From assembly GCA_902363335.1 (NCBI GenBank), contig CABIZV010000001.1, positions 1,261,730 through 1,325,729 of the forward strand: 64,000 nucleotides of DNA. Direction: 5' to 3'. The notes beneath the pieces are model-generated. The model had not been told where the DNA came from and ran no database searches. It saw only the letters and a program-made list of their open reading frames with translations. Made by a program: the position numbers and the translations under genes. Within the stretch, counting starts at the first letter, position 1, and each line of letters opens with the position of its first letter. Shown here one piece after another: positions 56,036 through 64,000 of the stretch. The DNA comes from Enterobacteriaceae bacterium (GTDB lineage: Bacteria; Pseudomonadota; Gammaproteobacteria; Enterobacterales; Enterobacteriaceae).

Positions 56036-57802
56036 ATGAATAAAAGTCGCCAACAAGAACTCACCCGCTGGCTCAAACAGCAAAGCGTTGTCTCACGCCG
56101 CTGGTTGATGATCTCCCGCCTTCTCGGCTTCGCAAGCGGTGTATTGATCATCGCCCAGGCCTGGTTCCTGGCCCGTATTCTTCATCACATGATCATGGAG
56201 AATATTCCACGAGAAGCCCTTCTGATGCCGTTTATCCAACTGGTGCTGGTTTTTATTCTGCGCGCCTGGGTGGTGTGGTTGCGCGAACGCGTCGGTTTCC
56301 ATGCCGGGCAACAGATTCGCTTTGAGATCCGTCGCCAGGTGCTGGATCGCCTCCAGCAAGCAGGCCCGGCCTGGATTCAGGGCAAGCCCGCCGGTAGCTG
56401 GGCGACGCTTATCCTCGAACAAATTGACGACATGCACGATTATTACGCCCGCTATTTGCCTCAGATGGCTCTGGCGACCTGCGTGCCACTGTTAATTGTG
56501 GCGGCTATCTTCCCCTCAAACTGGGCCGCCGCATTGATCCTGCTGGTCACCGCCCCGCTCATTCCGATGTTTATGGCGCTGGTCGGCATGGGCGCCGCCG
56601 ATGCTAACCGACGGAACTTCCTTGCGCTGGCGCGCCTGAGCGGCCATTTCCTTGACCGTTTACGCGGCATGGATACCTTACGCATTTTCGGGCGTGGTGA
56701 AGCTGAAACCGACCGCATCCGTGAAGCCTCACAGGATTTTCGTCATCGCACGATGGAAGTGCTGCGCCTGGCCTTCTTGTCATCCGGCGTACTCGAGTTC
56801 TTTACCTCACTCTCCATTGCGCTGGTCGCGGTTTACTTCGGCTTCTCTTATCTGGGCGAGCTGAACTTTGGCAGCTACGGTATGGCGGTCACGCTATCCT
56901 CCGGCTTCCTGGCATTGATTCTGGCTCCTGAATTCTTCCAGCCGCTGCGTGATTTAGGGACTTTCTACCACGCTAAGGCCCAGGCCGTGGGTGCCGCTGA
57001 TAGTCTGAAAACCTTCCTTGAAGCCCCACTGGCGCACCCTGAACAGGGGGAGCAGATTCTCGAGACCAGCGGGCCAGTCACGCTTCATGCTCAAGATCTG
57101 TTTATCACCTCGCCAGAAGGCAAAATGCTGGCTGGGCCGCTTAACTTCACCCTCGACGCCGGGCAACGCGCAGTGCTGGTGGGGCAAAGCGGCTCGGGGA
57201 AAAGTACGTTGCTAAATGCGCTGGCTGGATTTTTACCCTACAGCGGGTCTTTACAGATTAACGGCGTTGAACTGCGCCATCTCCAGTCTGAAGGCTGGCA
57301 CCGCCTGATGAGTTGGGTTGGGCAAAACCCGCAGCTTCCGGCGCCAACGCTACGTGACAACGTGCTGCTGGGTAATCCAGACGCCAGTGAAGAAGAACTC
57401 AATAACGCGCTTGAAAAAGCATGGGTTAACGAGTTTCTGCTGCAGCTTCCGCAGGGTGTAGATACCGCGGTTGGCGAGCAGTCCGCCCGTTTGTCCGTCG
57501 GCCAGGCACAACGCGTCGCGGTTGCCCGCGCGCTGATAGCGCCGTGTCGCCTGTTACTGCTGGATGAACCGGCCGCAAGCCTTGATGCGCATAGCGAGCA
57601 ACGGGTGATGCAGGCCCTCACCGAAGCGTCGACTCAACAAACCACGCTGATGGTCACTCATCAACTGGAAGGGGTGACCGAATGGGATGCTATCTGGGTG
57701 ATGGATAACGGTCAGATCATTGAACAGGGTTCATATCAACAGTTGGTTGAGGCCAATGGCGTCTTCACTCGCCTGCTGGCCAATCGTCAGGAGGAGATTT
57801 AA
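56036..57802 (+). CDS. cydD: Heterodimeric ABC exporter subunit CydD
   Basis: A 588-residue half of the CydDC exporter, needed for assembly of cytochrome bd and periplasmic c-type cytochromes; it has been reported to export cysteine and glutathione and to interact with haem. It has six N-terminal membrane segments, Walker A GQSGSGKST (about 383-391), a signature LSVGQ (Val for the usual Gly) and Walker B LLLLDEPAASLD. The start is ATG 56036. cydC begins directly after its stop codon. Confidence 0.97.
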   Translation: MNKSRQQELTRWLKQQSVVSRRWLMISRLLGFASGVLIIAQAWFLARILHHMIMENIPREALLMPFIQLVLVFILRAWVVWLRERVGFHAGQQIRFEIRRQVLDRLQQAGPAWIQGKPAGSWATLILEQIDDMHDYYARYLPQMALATCVPLLIVAAIFPSNWAAALILLVTAPLIPMFMALVGMGAADANRRNFLALARLSGHFLDRLRGMDTLRIFGRGEAETDRIREASQDFRHRTMEVLRLAFLSSGVLEFFTSLSIALVAVYFGFSYLGELNFGSYGMAVTLSSGFLALILAPEFFQPLRDLGTFYHAKAQAVGAADSLKTFLEAPLAHPEQGEQILETSGPVTLHAQDLFITSPEGKMLAGPLNFTLDAGQRAVLVGQSGSGKSTLLNALAGFLPYSGSLQINGVELRHLQSEGWHRLMSWVGQNPQLPAPTLRDNVLLGNPDASEEELNNALEKAWVNEFLLQLPQGVDTAVGEQSARLSVGQAQRVAVARALIAPCRLLLLDEPAASLDAHSEQRVMQALTEASTQQTTLMVTHQLEGVTEWDAIWVMDNGQIIEQGSYQQLVEANGVFTRLLANRQEEI

Positions 57803-59524
57803 ATGCGCGCATTGCTGCCTTATCTGGCGCTCTATAAACGCCACAAATGGCTGTTAAGCCTCGGCGTCGTGTTGGCGATAATCACACTGTTAGCCAGCAT
57901 TGGGCTCCTGACGCTCTCCGGCTGGTTCCTTTCCGCATCGGCCGTGGTCGGTTTTGCGGGTGCATATACCTTCAACTATATGCTGCCTGCCGCAGGCGTG
58001 CGCGGTGCGGCAATTGTTCGTACCGCCGGTCGCTACTTCGAGCGTCTGGTCAGCCACGATGCCACCTTCCGGGTGCTGCAACACCTACGCGTTTTCACAT
58101 TCAGTAAACTGTTGCCGCTCTCCCCTGCCGGGCTCGCGCGTTTTCGTCAAGGCGAGCTGCTAAACCGTATGGTGGCGGATGTCGACACGCTGGATCACCT
58201 CTATCTGCGCGTGATTTCTCCGCTCATTGGCGCGCTGGTAGTCATTCTGGTGGTCACCGCGGGGCTTAGCATCCTGGACGTGGGCCTCGCCCTCACGCTT
58301 GGCGGCATCATGCTGGCGACGCTGTTCATTCTGCCGCCGCTGTTTTACCGCGCGGGCAAACCCACCGGCGAGCAGCTCACCACGCTGCGTGGGCAATATC
58401 GCCAACAGCTCACCGGCTGGCTTCAGGGACAAGCAGAGTTAACGATTTTCAACGCCAGCCAGCGCTATCGCAAGCAGATGGAGCAGACTGAGCTGAACTG
58501 GCACGATGCCCAGCGCCGCCAGTCGGAACTTACCGCCCTTTCCCAGGCGCTGATGCTGCTTATCGGCGGTGCGGCGGTGGTCGCCATGTTGTGGCTTGCG
58601 GCCGGAGGCGTGGGTGAGCATACCCAGCCAGGCGCCCTTATCGCCCTGTTTGTCTTCTGCGCGCTGGCAGCGTTCGAAGCGCTTGCCCCAGTTACCGGCG
58701 CGTTCCAGCATCTGGGTCAGGTTATCGCCTCGGCGCTGCGCGTCAGCCAGATTATTGAACAGCAGCCTGAGGTGACCTTCCCGCAGCAAACCACCGCCTG
58801 CCCGGAGCAGGTGGCGCTGACGCTGGAAAACGTCGCCTTCACCTATCCTGAACAGTCGCAGCCTGCGCTGAATAATCTCTCGCTACATATTAACGCCGGT
58901 GAACATATCGCCATTCTCGGCCGTACCGGTTGCGGCAAATCAACGCTGTTGCAGCTCCTGACGCGCGCCTGGGATCCGCAGCAAGGTCAAATCCAGCTTA
59001 ACGACAAGCCGCTTAGCAGCATTGATGAGCCAACGCTTCGTCAAACCATGAGTCTGGTGCCGCAGCGTGTACACCTGTTTAGCGCCACCCTGCGTGACAA
59101 TCTCCTGCTGGCAAAACCCCAGGCCAGTGACGAGATGCTTTGCCACGTTCTGCGTCGTACCGGGTTAGAAAAATTGCTGGAAGACTCCGGCCTCAACAGC
59201 TGGCTGGGTGAAGGTGGTCGTCAGCTTTCCGGGGGCGAATTACGCCGCCTGGGGATTGCCCGCGCCTTGTTGCACGATACGCCCTTAATGCTGCTGGACG
59301 AACCTACAGAGGGTCTGGACGCCACCACGGAAAGCCAGATTCTCGAACTGCTGGCAGACGTGATGCGTGAAAAAACGCTGTTAATGGTCACCCATCGTCT
59401 GCGCGGCCTGGCAAGATTTAATCAGATAATTGTCATGGACAATGGGCAAATTATTGAGCAAGGTAATCATTCAGAATTGCTGGCAAAACAAGGTCGTTAC
59501 TACCAGTTTAAACAGCATCTGTAG
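57803..59524 (+). CDS. cydC: Heterodimeric ABC exporter subunit CydC
   Basis: The 573-residue partner of CydD. It has six N-terminal membrane helices, Walker A GRTGCGKST (about 373-381), signature LSGGE, and Walker B LMLLDEPTEGLD. The start ATG 57803 abuts the cydD stop (GAGGAG is the ribosome-binding site inside cydD). aat follows after 40 bases, the same cydD-cydC-aat-infA order as E. coli. Confidence 0.97.
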   Translation: MRALLPYLALYKRHKWLLSLGVVLAIITLLASIGLLTLSGWFLSASAVVGFAGAYTFNYMLPAAGVRGAAIVRTAGRYFERLVSHDATFRVLQHLRVFTFSKLLPLSPAGLARFRQGELLNRMVADVDTLDHLYLRVISPLIGALVVILVVTAGLSILDVGLALTLGGIMLATLFILPPLFYRAGKPTGEQLTTLRGQYRQQLTGWLQGQAELTIFNASQRYRKQMEQTELNWHDAQRRQSELTALSQALMLLIGGAAVVAMLWLAAGGVGEHTQPGALIALFVFCALAAFEALAPVTGAFQHLGQVIASALRVSQIIEQQPEVTFPQQTTACPEQVALTLENVAFTYPEQSQPALNNLSLHINAGEHIAILGRTGCGKSTLLQLLTRAWDPQQGQIQLNDKPLSSIDEPTLRQTMSLVPQRVHLFSATLRDNLLLAKPQASDEMLCHVLRRTGLEKLLEDSGLNSWLGEGGRQLSGGELRRLGIARALLHDTPLMLLDEPTEGLDATTESQILELLADVMREKTLLMVTHRLRGLARFNQIIVMDNGQIIEQGNHSELLAKQGRYYQFKQHL

Positions 59525-59564
59525 GCTATGATTAGTTAACTTTGTTTCGTGAGGTCGTCGCGAC

Positions 59565-60269
59565 ATGCGCCTTGTCCAGCTTTCCCGGCATTCGATAGCA
59601 TTTCCCTCACCGGAGGGCGCATTACGCGAACCAAATGGACTGCTTGCCCTCGGGGGCGATCTGGCCCCTGCCCGGCTGTTAATGGCCTATCAGCGCGGGA
59701 TCTTCCCGTGGTTTTCTCCCGGTGACCCGATTCTTTGGTGGTCACCAGATCCCCGCGCCGTGCTGTGGCCTGAACAATTTCATCTCAGCCGCAGCATGAA
59801 ACGTTTTCATAAGACCTCCCCTTACCGCGTCACCCTGAACTATGCCTTTAGCAAAGTGATTGAAGGCTGCGCGCAGGATCGTCATGAAGGTACATGGATA
59901 ACCAGCAGTATCAGTCAGGCTTATCATCGACTGCACGAGCTTGGCCATGCGCACTCCATTGAGGTCTGGCAAGACGATATGCTGGTAGGCGGCATGTACG
60001 GCGTTGCGATGGGCGAACTGTTTTGCGGCGAGTCAATGTTCAGTCGCGCGGAGAACGCCTCTAAGACGGCGTTGTACGTGTTCTGTGAGGCATTTCATAA
60101 GGCAGGCGGTAAACTCATCGACTGTCAGGTGTTAAACAGCCATACCGCGTCGCTGGGCGCGACAGAAATTCCGCGTCGTGATTATCTGGAACAGGTCGAC
60201 AACCTTCGTGCCGGGCGATTAACTCATCAATTTTGGGTGCCTCGTCAGTTGTTTTGCGCTGAAAGGTAA
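59565..60269 (+). CDS. aat: Leucyl/phenylalanyl-tRNA-protein transferase
   Basis: A 234-residue enzyme of the bacterial N-degron pathway that adds Leu or Phe from tRNA to proteins starting with Arg or Lys, marking them for ClpSAP. The GIFPWFSPGDPILWWSPDPR segment (about 44-63) and the GNAT-like core with GELFCGESMFS are typical of the family. The start is ATG 59565 after a GAGGTCGT stretch. It is cotranscribed with or close behind cydDC. Confidence 0.97.
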   Translation: MRLVQLSRHSIAFPSPEGALREPNGLLALGGDLAPARLLMAYQRGIFPWFSPGDPILWWSPDPRAVLWPEQFHLSRSMKRFHKTSPYRVTLNYAFSKVIEGCAQDRHEGTWITSSISQAYHRLHELGHAHSIEVWQDDMLVGGMYGVAMGELFCGESMFSRAENASKTALYVFCEAFHKAGGKLIDCQVLNSHTASLGATEIPRRDYLEQVDNLRAGRLTHQFWVPRQLFCAER

Positions 60270-60297
60270 ATGTTTTCAGCACAATTTCCATGAGGAT

Positions 60298-60306
60298 GAT
60301 ATAATT
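60298..60306 (+). promoter_or_regulatory. Candidate extended -10 promoter for infA
   Basis: TGATATAAT is a perfect extended -10 (TGnTATAAT) 28 bases past the aat stop. It would give an infA leader of about 240 bases. No clear -35 is seen, as is common with extended -10 promoters. A second, nearer promoter cannot be excluded. Confidence 0.5.
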
Positions 60307-60553
60307 GCCGACGAGAGTCGCTTCTGCCTTTTGCCCCGCCGCCGTTTGGGAATCATTCGAGTCAGATAACGCCCACGTTTATCCTGCTGTTTCCGGCCTG
60401 GTTCGCGCCCATCACATGACCTGTTTGTGTGGTGAAAGGGTGATGCGCAAAAACGACTTTCGCCGATAAATACGGACAATTCTTTACTTACTTGATGAAC
60501 TTCGGCATTATCTTGCCGGTTCAAATTACGGTAGTGATACCCCAGAGGATTAG

Positions 60554-60772
60554 ATGGCCAAAGAAGACAATATTGAAATGCAGGGTACCGTACTTGATAC
60601 GTTACCTAATACCATGTTCCGCGTAGAACTGGAAAACGGACACGTGGTGACTGCACATATCTCCGGTAAAATGCGCAAAAACTATATCCGCATCCTGACG
60701 GGCGACAAAGTGACTGTTGAGCTGACCCCGTACGACCTGAGCAAAGGCCGCATTGTCTTCCGTAGTCGCTAA
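60554..60772 (+). CDS. infA: Translation initiation factor IF-1
   Basis: A 72-residue OB-fold protein that binds the ribosomal A site during initiation. The sequence MAKEDNIEMQGTV... with the RNA-binding GKMRKNYIRI stretch is the enterobacterial IF-1. The start is ATG 60554 with AGAGGAT before it. In E. coli the tRNA gene serW follows; here no tRNA is found downstream within the window. Confidence 0.99.
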   Translation: MAKEDNIEMQGTVLDTLPNTMFRVELENGHVVTAHISGKMRKNYIRILTGDKVTVELTPYDLSKGRIVFRSR

Positions 60773-60827
60773 TAACCGCAGATAATGAGCGTCCGGCGCA
60801 ACGTTCGCCGAACGCGATTTGCCAAAT

Positions 60828-60857
60828 AATGCCTCGCTCACTGCGGGGCATTTTTTT
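60828..60857 (+). terminator. Intrinsic terminator of infA
   Basis: AATGCCTCGC, a five-base loop, GCGGGGCATT and a seven-base T-run, 55 bases past the infA stop. Confidence 0.9.
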
Positions 60858-60863
60858 ATGGGC

Positions 60864-60894
60864 AAAAAAAAGCACCGAATATTCGGTGCTTTTT
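60864..60894 (-). terminator. Terminator of the DUF1996 gene
   Basis: A perfect 20-base palindrome (60871-60890, AGCACCGAAT and its complement) with a minus-strand T-run of eight. It lies 28 bases past the stop of the minus-strand gene and is back to back with the infA terminator. Confidence 0.85.
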
Positions 60895-60921
60895 ATCAAC
60901 GCGTCTCGCGACTATTGCCTG

Positions 60922-62325
60922 TCAGATTTCCGGTGTCCCTTTAAAGCCCATCAGCATCAACATCGGTTCTTGCTCAGTGGATGCTGGGTCAAACTGATAA
61001 TGGTTACCCTGACGGTCGCCACCGATGTACCAGGAGATCTCTGTTTTCCCTTCTGCCAGCGCTTTACGTACCGCTTTATCGACATCAACCATGCGGTATT
61101 CGCGTTTGTAGTTCAGGTAGAGAGAGGCATCGGAACTGTAGTTACACGATGGACGATGGTTCCAGGTCACGCTACCCGCGTTCCAGTCATTACTTGCTGG
61201 GTAGAAGAAGATCTGGTCGGCACCGTTCATTTCTACTTTGCCCCCGTAAATACGCACGCTGTATTTAAACAGCGACGCATCCTGGCCTTGCGGCAGCGGC
61301 GGAATGGCAAATTTCACCAGCGTCATCGTTTCCGGGTTTTTGGTGCGACCACCGTTTTTCCAGTTATCGCTGATATCCAGATTTGCTGGCGCGGCGTGTT
61401 TCGCATCAGGTTCATCACTCATCACCAGCGCATTCTCTTTAACGGTTGTGAAGCCATAAGGCACCGCGCTGCCGCAATCAATGCCTTTATTCATACAGCG
61501 CTCCGTCATGTAGTGCGCCCCTTCGACCGTCCAGCCATTCATGAAATCGGCATGAGCGGAGTAAATGCTTCCCCAATGCTCCTCACGCGTATCGCCATTC
61601 ATAACCGGATCCATCGATAGCTGAATTTTCGCGGTATCAAGCGTTTTAATCTGCGGCAGCACGTAGGCAATGTTCATGTTAACCGTCGGCACTTTCACCG
61701 GATAGTCCGTTGGGCACGCGCCGTTGACGTCATACGTTGCGTTGCTATGCCCCTGCGTCGGCTTCAGGTTGACACCGTCCCAGCAGTTAGGGAACTGGAT
61801 ACCAATATTGAACTGCACCGCATCACCCGCTTTACGAAGCCCGCAGACCTCCCCTGCTTTGTTGCTATATCCCTTGCCATTTGCACACAAGAAAGTAATG
61901 CGCGAACTCGGCGCCGAGCCGTGGTGATCGCCCGCCAGTAGCTCAAGCCCCGCCGGATACGGATGCAAAGGATACTGCTCAACTTTACTCGTCTGGTAGT
62001 ACGTTTTCTGATAGGCCGGAGTGACAATCTGACCATCCGGTAGCTTCATGGACGGCGCCCAGTACGCCGAGCTATCAGCCTTGTTGTCACACGTCGTTTC
62101 CGGCTGCGCACGCAGCGTCTGATAAGTTGAGACGGCATCCGTATGGGTATTGCCGAAGAAATCATGCCACATCGCCTGATTTGGCTTACCAAACATCATG
62201 ATGGCATCGTCACCCAAGGTATGGTGATAAGCGCAGACCACATGGGCCTGAGGGCCTGCGTGGGCGGCAAAAGCCGTGGCGGATAATAGTGGGATTAGGC
62301 TCAACGTAAGCGGGTTTAGTTTCAT
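60922..62325 (-). CDS. Secreted DUF1996-type protein with C-terminal DNRLRE-like domain
   Basis: A 467-residue exported protein of unknown function. It has a Sec signal peptide (1-23, cut after AHA). The N-terminal half fits DUF1996: an AMWHDFFGNTHTDA stretch at 51-64 and the diagnostic FPNCWDG at 178-184, followed by a CPTDYPVKVP segment. This family is common in fungi and actinobacteria. The C-terminal third (about 310-465) resembles DNRLRE/CBM-like beta domains (SVTWNHRPSCNYSS). Cysteines are numerous, as in a periplasmic or extracellular protein. The start is ATG 62325, with AAGGAG eight bases before it; the GTG at 62334 overlaps that site. No E. coli K-12 counterpart is known to me. Family assignment is by motif recognition only. 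Confidence 0.75.
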   Translation of the reverse strand: MKLNPLTLSLIPLLSATAFAAHAGPQAHVVCAYHHTLGDDAIMMFGKPNQAMWHDFFGNTHTDAVSTYQTLRAQPETTCDNKADSSAYWAPSMKLPDGQIVTPAYQKTYYQTSKVEQYPLHPYPAGLELLAGDHHGSAPSSRITFLCANGKGYSNKAGEVCGLRKAGDAVQFNIGIQFPNCWDGVNLKPTQGHSNATYDVNGACPTDYPVKVPTVNMNIAYVLPQIKTLDTAKIQLSMDPVMNGDTREEHWGSIYSAHADFMNGWTVEGAHYMTERCMNKGIDCGSAVPYGFTTVKENALVMSDEPDAKHAAPANLDISDNWKNGGRTKNPETMTLVKFAIPPLPQGQDASLFKYSVRIYGGKVEMNGADQIFFYPASNDWNAGSVTWNHRPSCNYSSDASLYLNYKREYRMVDVDKAVRKALAEGKTEISWYIGGDRQGNHYQFDPASTEQEPMLMLMGFKGTPEI

Positions 62326-62783
62326 TTTTTGCACTCCTTCCTTGTTAGTAGGAATGCAGAAATAGCAAAGCGGGGAGGATGTTACACATCAGCAAATATC
62401 ATTTTGGCTCATTATGTCGATTGATAACTCGCCCCCTTAAGAGCGAAGTGGTGTAGTACATCATTGCGATAAAAAATTTAGGTGCTAATCACAGAACCCA
62501 GATATAAAACATTTGAAGTAAATATATAAAAGACAAAAAGCAACAGCTCAAATATATAAAAAACAAATGAGTTAAAATATCGAATTAAAAATAGATAATG
62601 TTTTAAACAAACATTAATGAAGATAGTGAATTCAATACAATAAAATAGATACGTATCACATAACTCGTACTCAAAAGGCTTTCTAATCAATACCTTTTAG
62701 TAATGTCACCGCATATATCCATGCGTCACATAAAAAATATCTATTGATAATTAAATTTAATATTACAGTTCAGGAAAAAGAAC
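62326..62783. other. AT-rich intergenic region at the start of accessory DNA
   Basis: 458 bases, very AT-rich from about 62460 to 62770, between two divergent genes. An imperfect direct repeat (AAATATATAAAANACAAA) is at about 62520-62537 and 62550-62567. I see no tRNA, no convincing ORF and no clear attachment site. The composition would suit H-NS binding and horizontally acquired DNA. Confidence 0.5.
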
Positions 62784-63965
62784 ATGGAATTTCGTAATCT
62801 GACACCATTCTCTGTAATGGAATACGCCATGGATGATAATCAGGGGAGACGCCATCACGTCATTGCCATGAAAACCGGCTTCCGTCTTGTACCTGCCGTT
62901 GGTGGTGTATGGCAGACCGTTTTAATGGAAAACCCAGCGATGCCGTTATGTTTAGAGGACAAATTCTTCGGCAAAATTAATGCCTCTCAGGTGATTCAGG
63001 AAAGCGATCTCGCCCCCTTCAAACCCGCTTGCGATATCATCATCAACGGAACCGCTTACATGCCGAATGGTATTGCAGCACCGGAGATGACTGCTGGTAT
63101 ATTAATGCACGCCCCATCGGGTGAGGTAATTCTGGACAAAATGCTGCGGATAACCGGCCAACATTTTTACCAGCAACAGACATTAACCGGGCAATGGTAT
63201 GAAACGGAGCCAGAGCCCTTTATCTCGCTACCACTGGACTACCGTTATGCGTATGGCGGTGAATACCGCATTGAAACAGACAACAAATATGCAGAACAAA
63301 TTCCTGATGAATTTCGTCTGACTGAGTCGCAGCGCTATGGGCATCCAAATAAGGACAATCCGCCACCAGCGCACATTGTCTGCCCGGCCAATCCACTCGG
63401 GCTGGGCTACATGCAGCCCTGGTATCTGCGTACCTGTAAAGTACAGCAGGTTGAAGCACCGCGGATCACCGACCCGTGCAATCCGTTCACACTGAAACAC
63501 TTCACAGATAGCCTTCACGCTCAACTTGACGATTCTGCGTTGGCCCTTCAGCCAGCCGGATTCGGCATTATTAACCGTACCTGGCAGCCCCGCCTTCCTC
63601 TGGCGGGCAGTTATAATCAGCAATGGCTGGAAAACCGCCACCCAAGCCTCCCGGAGGATTTTAACTTCCGCTACTGGAATGCGGCACCACGCGACCAGCA
63701 AATTCCATTCCCGTCACCCGGCGTAACCGTCTCCCTGAGTGGCTTTCATCCTGATGGTGATATCACATTTACCCTGCCCGCCAGTCAGGCCGGTATTCTG
63801 CTGCGGATGGACTCCGGTGAATGTATTCCGCAGATGATGTGGACCGACACATTGCTCATTGATATTCCTACCCTAACCGTCGCACAGACCTGGCGTTATC
63901 TACTGCCAATCGGTTCATCAGTACGGGCCATGGAAGCCCGCTACCATTGCGCAGGAGCAGCATGA
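62784..63965 (+). CDS. DUF2169-family type VI secretion accessory protein
   Basis: A 393-residue cytoplasmic protein fitting DUF2169, whose members sit next to VgrG, PAAR-like and toxin genes and act as adaptors or chaperones for loading T6SS effectors. Visible family features are the N-terminal strand pattern, KPACDIIINGTAY (80-92), LDYRYAYGGEY (151-161) and NPLGLGY (about 203-209). The start is ATG 62784 with AGGAAAAAG before it. Its stop overlaps the next start (ATGA), so it heads an operon running off the right edge. No vgrG or toxin gene is in view. Confidence 0.75.
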   Translation: MEFRNLTPFSVMEYAMDDNQGRRHHVIAMKTGFRLVPAVGGVWQTVLMENPAMPLCLEDKFFGKINASQVIQESDLAPFKPACDIIINGTAYMPNGIAAPEMTAGILMHAPSGEVILDKMLRITGQHFYQQQTLTGQWYETEPEPFISLPLDYRYAYGGEYRIETDNKYAEQIPDEFRLTESQRYGHPNKDNPPPAHIVCPANPLGLGYMQPWYLRTCKVQQVEAPRITDPCNPFTLKHFTDSLHAQLDDSALALQPAGFGIINRTWQPRLPLAGSYNQQWLENRHPSLPEDFNFRYWNAAPRDQQIPFPSPGVTVSLSGFHPDGDITFTLPASQAGILLRMDSGECIPQMMWTDTLLIDIPTLTVAQTWRYLLPIGSSVRAMEARYHCAGAA

Positions 63966-64000
63966 TGGCAATAAATTATATTGCCCGTCAGGACGGGCTG
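63962..64000 (+). CDS. Partial gene at the right edge, T6SS-associated cluster
   Basis: Only the first 13 codons are visible (MMAINYIARQDGL, or starting at the second ATG, 63965). The ATG overlaps the preceding TGA by the ATGA arrangement, which indicates translational coupling with the DUF2169 gene. In such clusters the next gene is often a DUF3540, DUF4150/PAAR-like or pentapeptide-repeat protein; nothing here decides which. Confidence 0.5.
   Translation, partial: MMAINYIARQDGL

Noticed and set aside
60773..60930. tRNA-Ser gene serW
   Set aside because: Expected after infA by comparison with E. coli, but no tRNA-like sequence is present; only two terminator hairpins are found.
62478..62690. 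70-codon minus-strand open frame in the AT-rich gap
   Set aside because: Composition is low-complexity (Phe, Leu, Tyr-rich from AT-rich DNA) and no ribosome-binding site is seen.

Overview
The window is a stretch of enterobacterial chromosome. Nearly every gene from 140 to 60772 has an obvious counterpart, in the same order, in the E. coli aspC-infA interval (read here from aspC towards infA). The protein sequences are close to E. coli but clearly diverged. The extragenic repeats (REP/BIME), the mukFEB-cmoM operon and the GTG-started focA fit a member of the Enterobacteriaceae related to Escherichia, Salmonella and Citrobacter. I cannot fix the genus from sequence alone; a Citrobacter-like organism is my best guess.

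Layout. 1-5.3 kb: aspC, a 105-bp-period BIME array, gloC, and the cell-wall pair mepK and ldtD. 5.3-12.6 kb: the chromosome-organising operon cmoM-mukF-mukE-mukB (minus strand). 12.7-21.8 kb: elyC, ycbJ, kdsB-ycaR, ycaQ, then ycaI-msbA-lpxK (LPS export and lipid A kinase). 22-27.5 kb: ihfB, rpsA, cmk, aroA, serC (nucleoid protein, ribosome, CMP kinase, chorismate and serine synthesis). 27.7-34.8 kb: ycaP, ycaO, and the anaerobic formate block focA-pflB-pflA behind an FNR site. 35-38 kb: the transporters ycaM and ycaD. 38-46 kb: two tandem dmsABC operons. 46-60.8 kb: serS, rarA, lolA, ftsK, lrp, trxB, cydDC, aat, infA. 60.9-64 kb: accessory DNA holding a secreted DUF1996-type protein and the start of a type VI secretion accessory cluster (DUF2169 gene plus the first codons of the next gene).

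The core genes cover housekeeping (translation, envelope, chromosome segregation) and anaerobic energy metabolism: Pfl makes formate, FocA moves it across the membrane, and DmsABC uses menaquinol to reduce S- and N-oxides. Both the pfl and the upstream dms promoter regions carry recognisable FNR boxes.

The parts that differ from the textbook E. coli layout are the most interesting. The dms locus is duplicated: the B and C genes are almost identical, with one 525-bp stretch identical by eye, but the A genes are strongly diverged. The second copy sits directly behind a strong intrinsic terminator. E. coli K-12 genes ycaC, ycaN, ycaK and ycaL are absent from their usual places. FtsK carries an expanded linker with ten 13-residue repeats. 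The tRNA gene serW, expected after infA, is not in the window; its place is taken by AT-rich accessory DNA leading into a T6SS-associated module.
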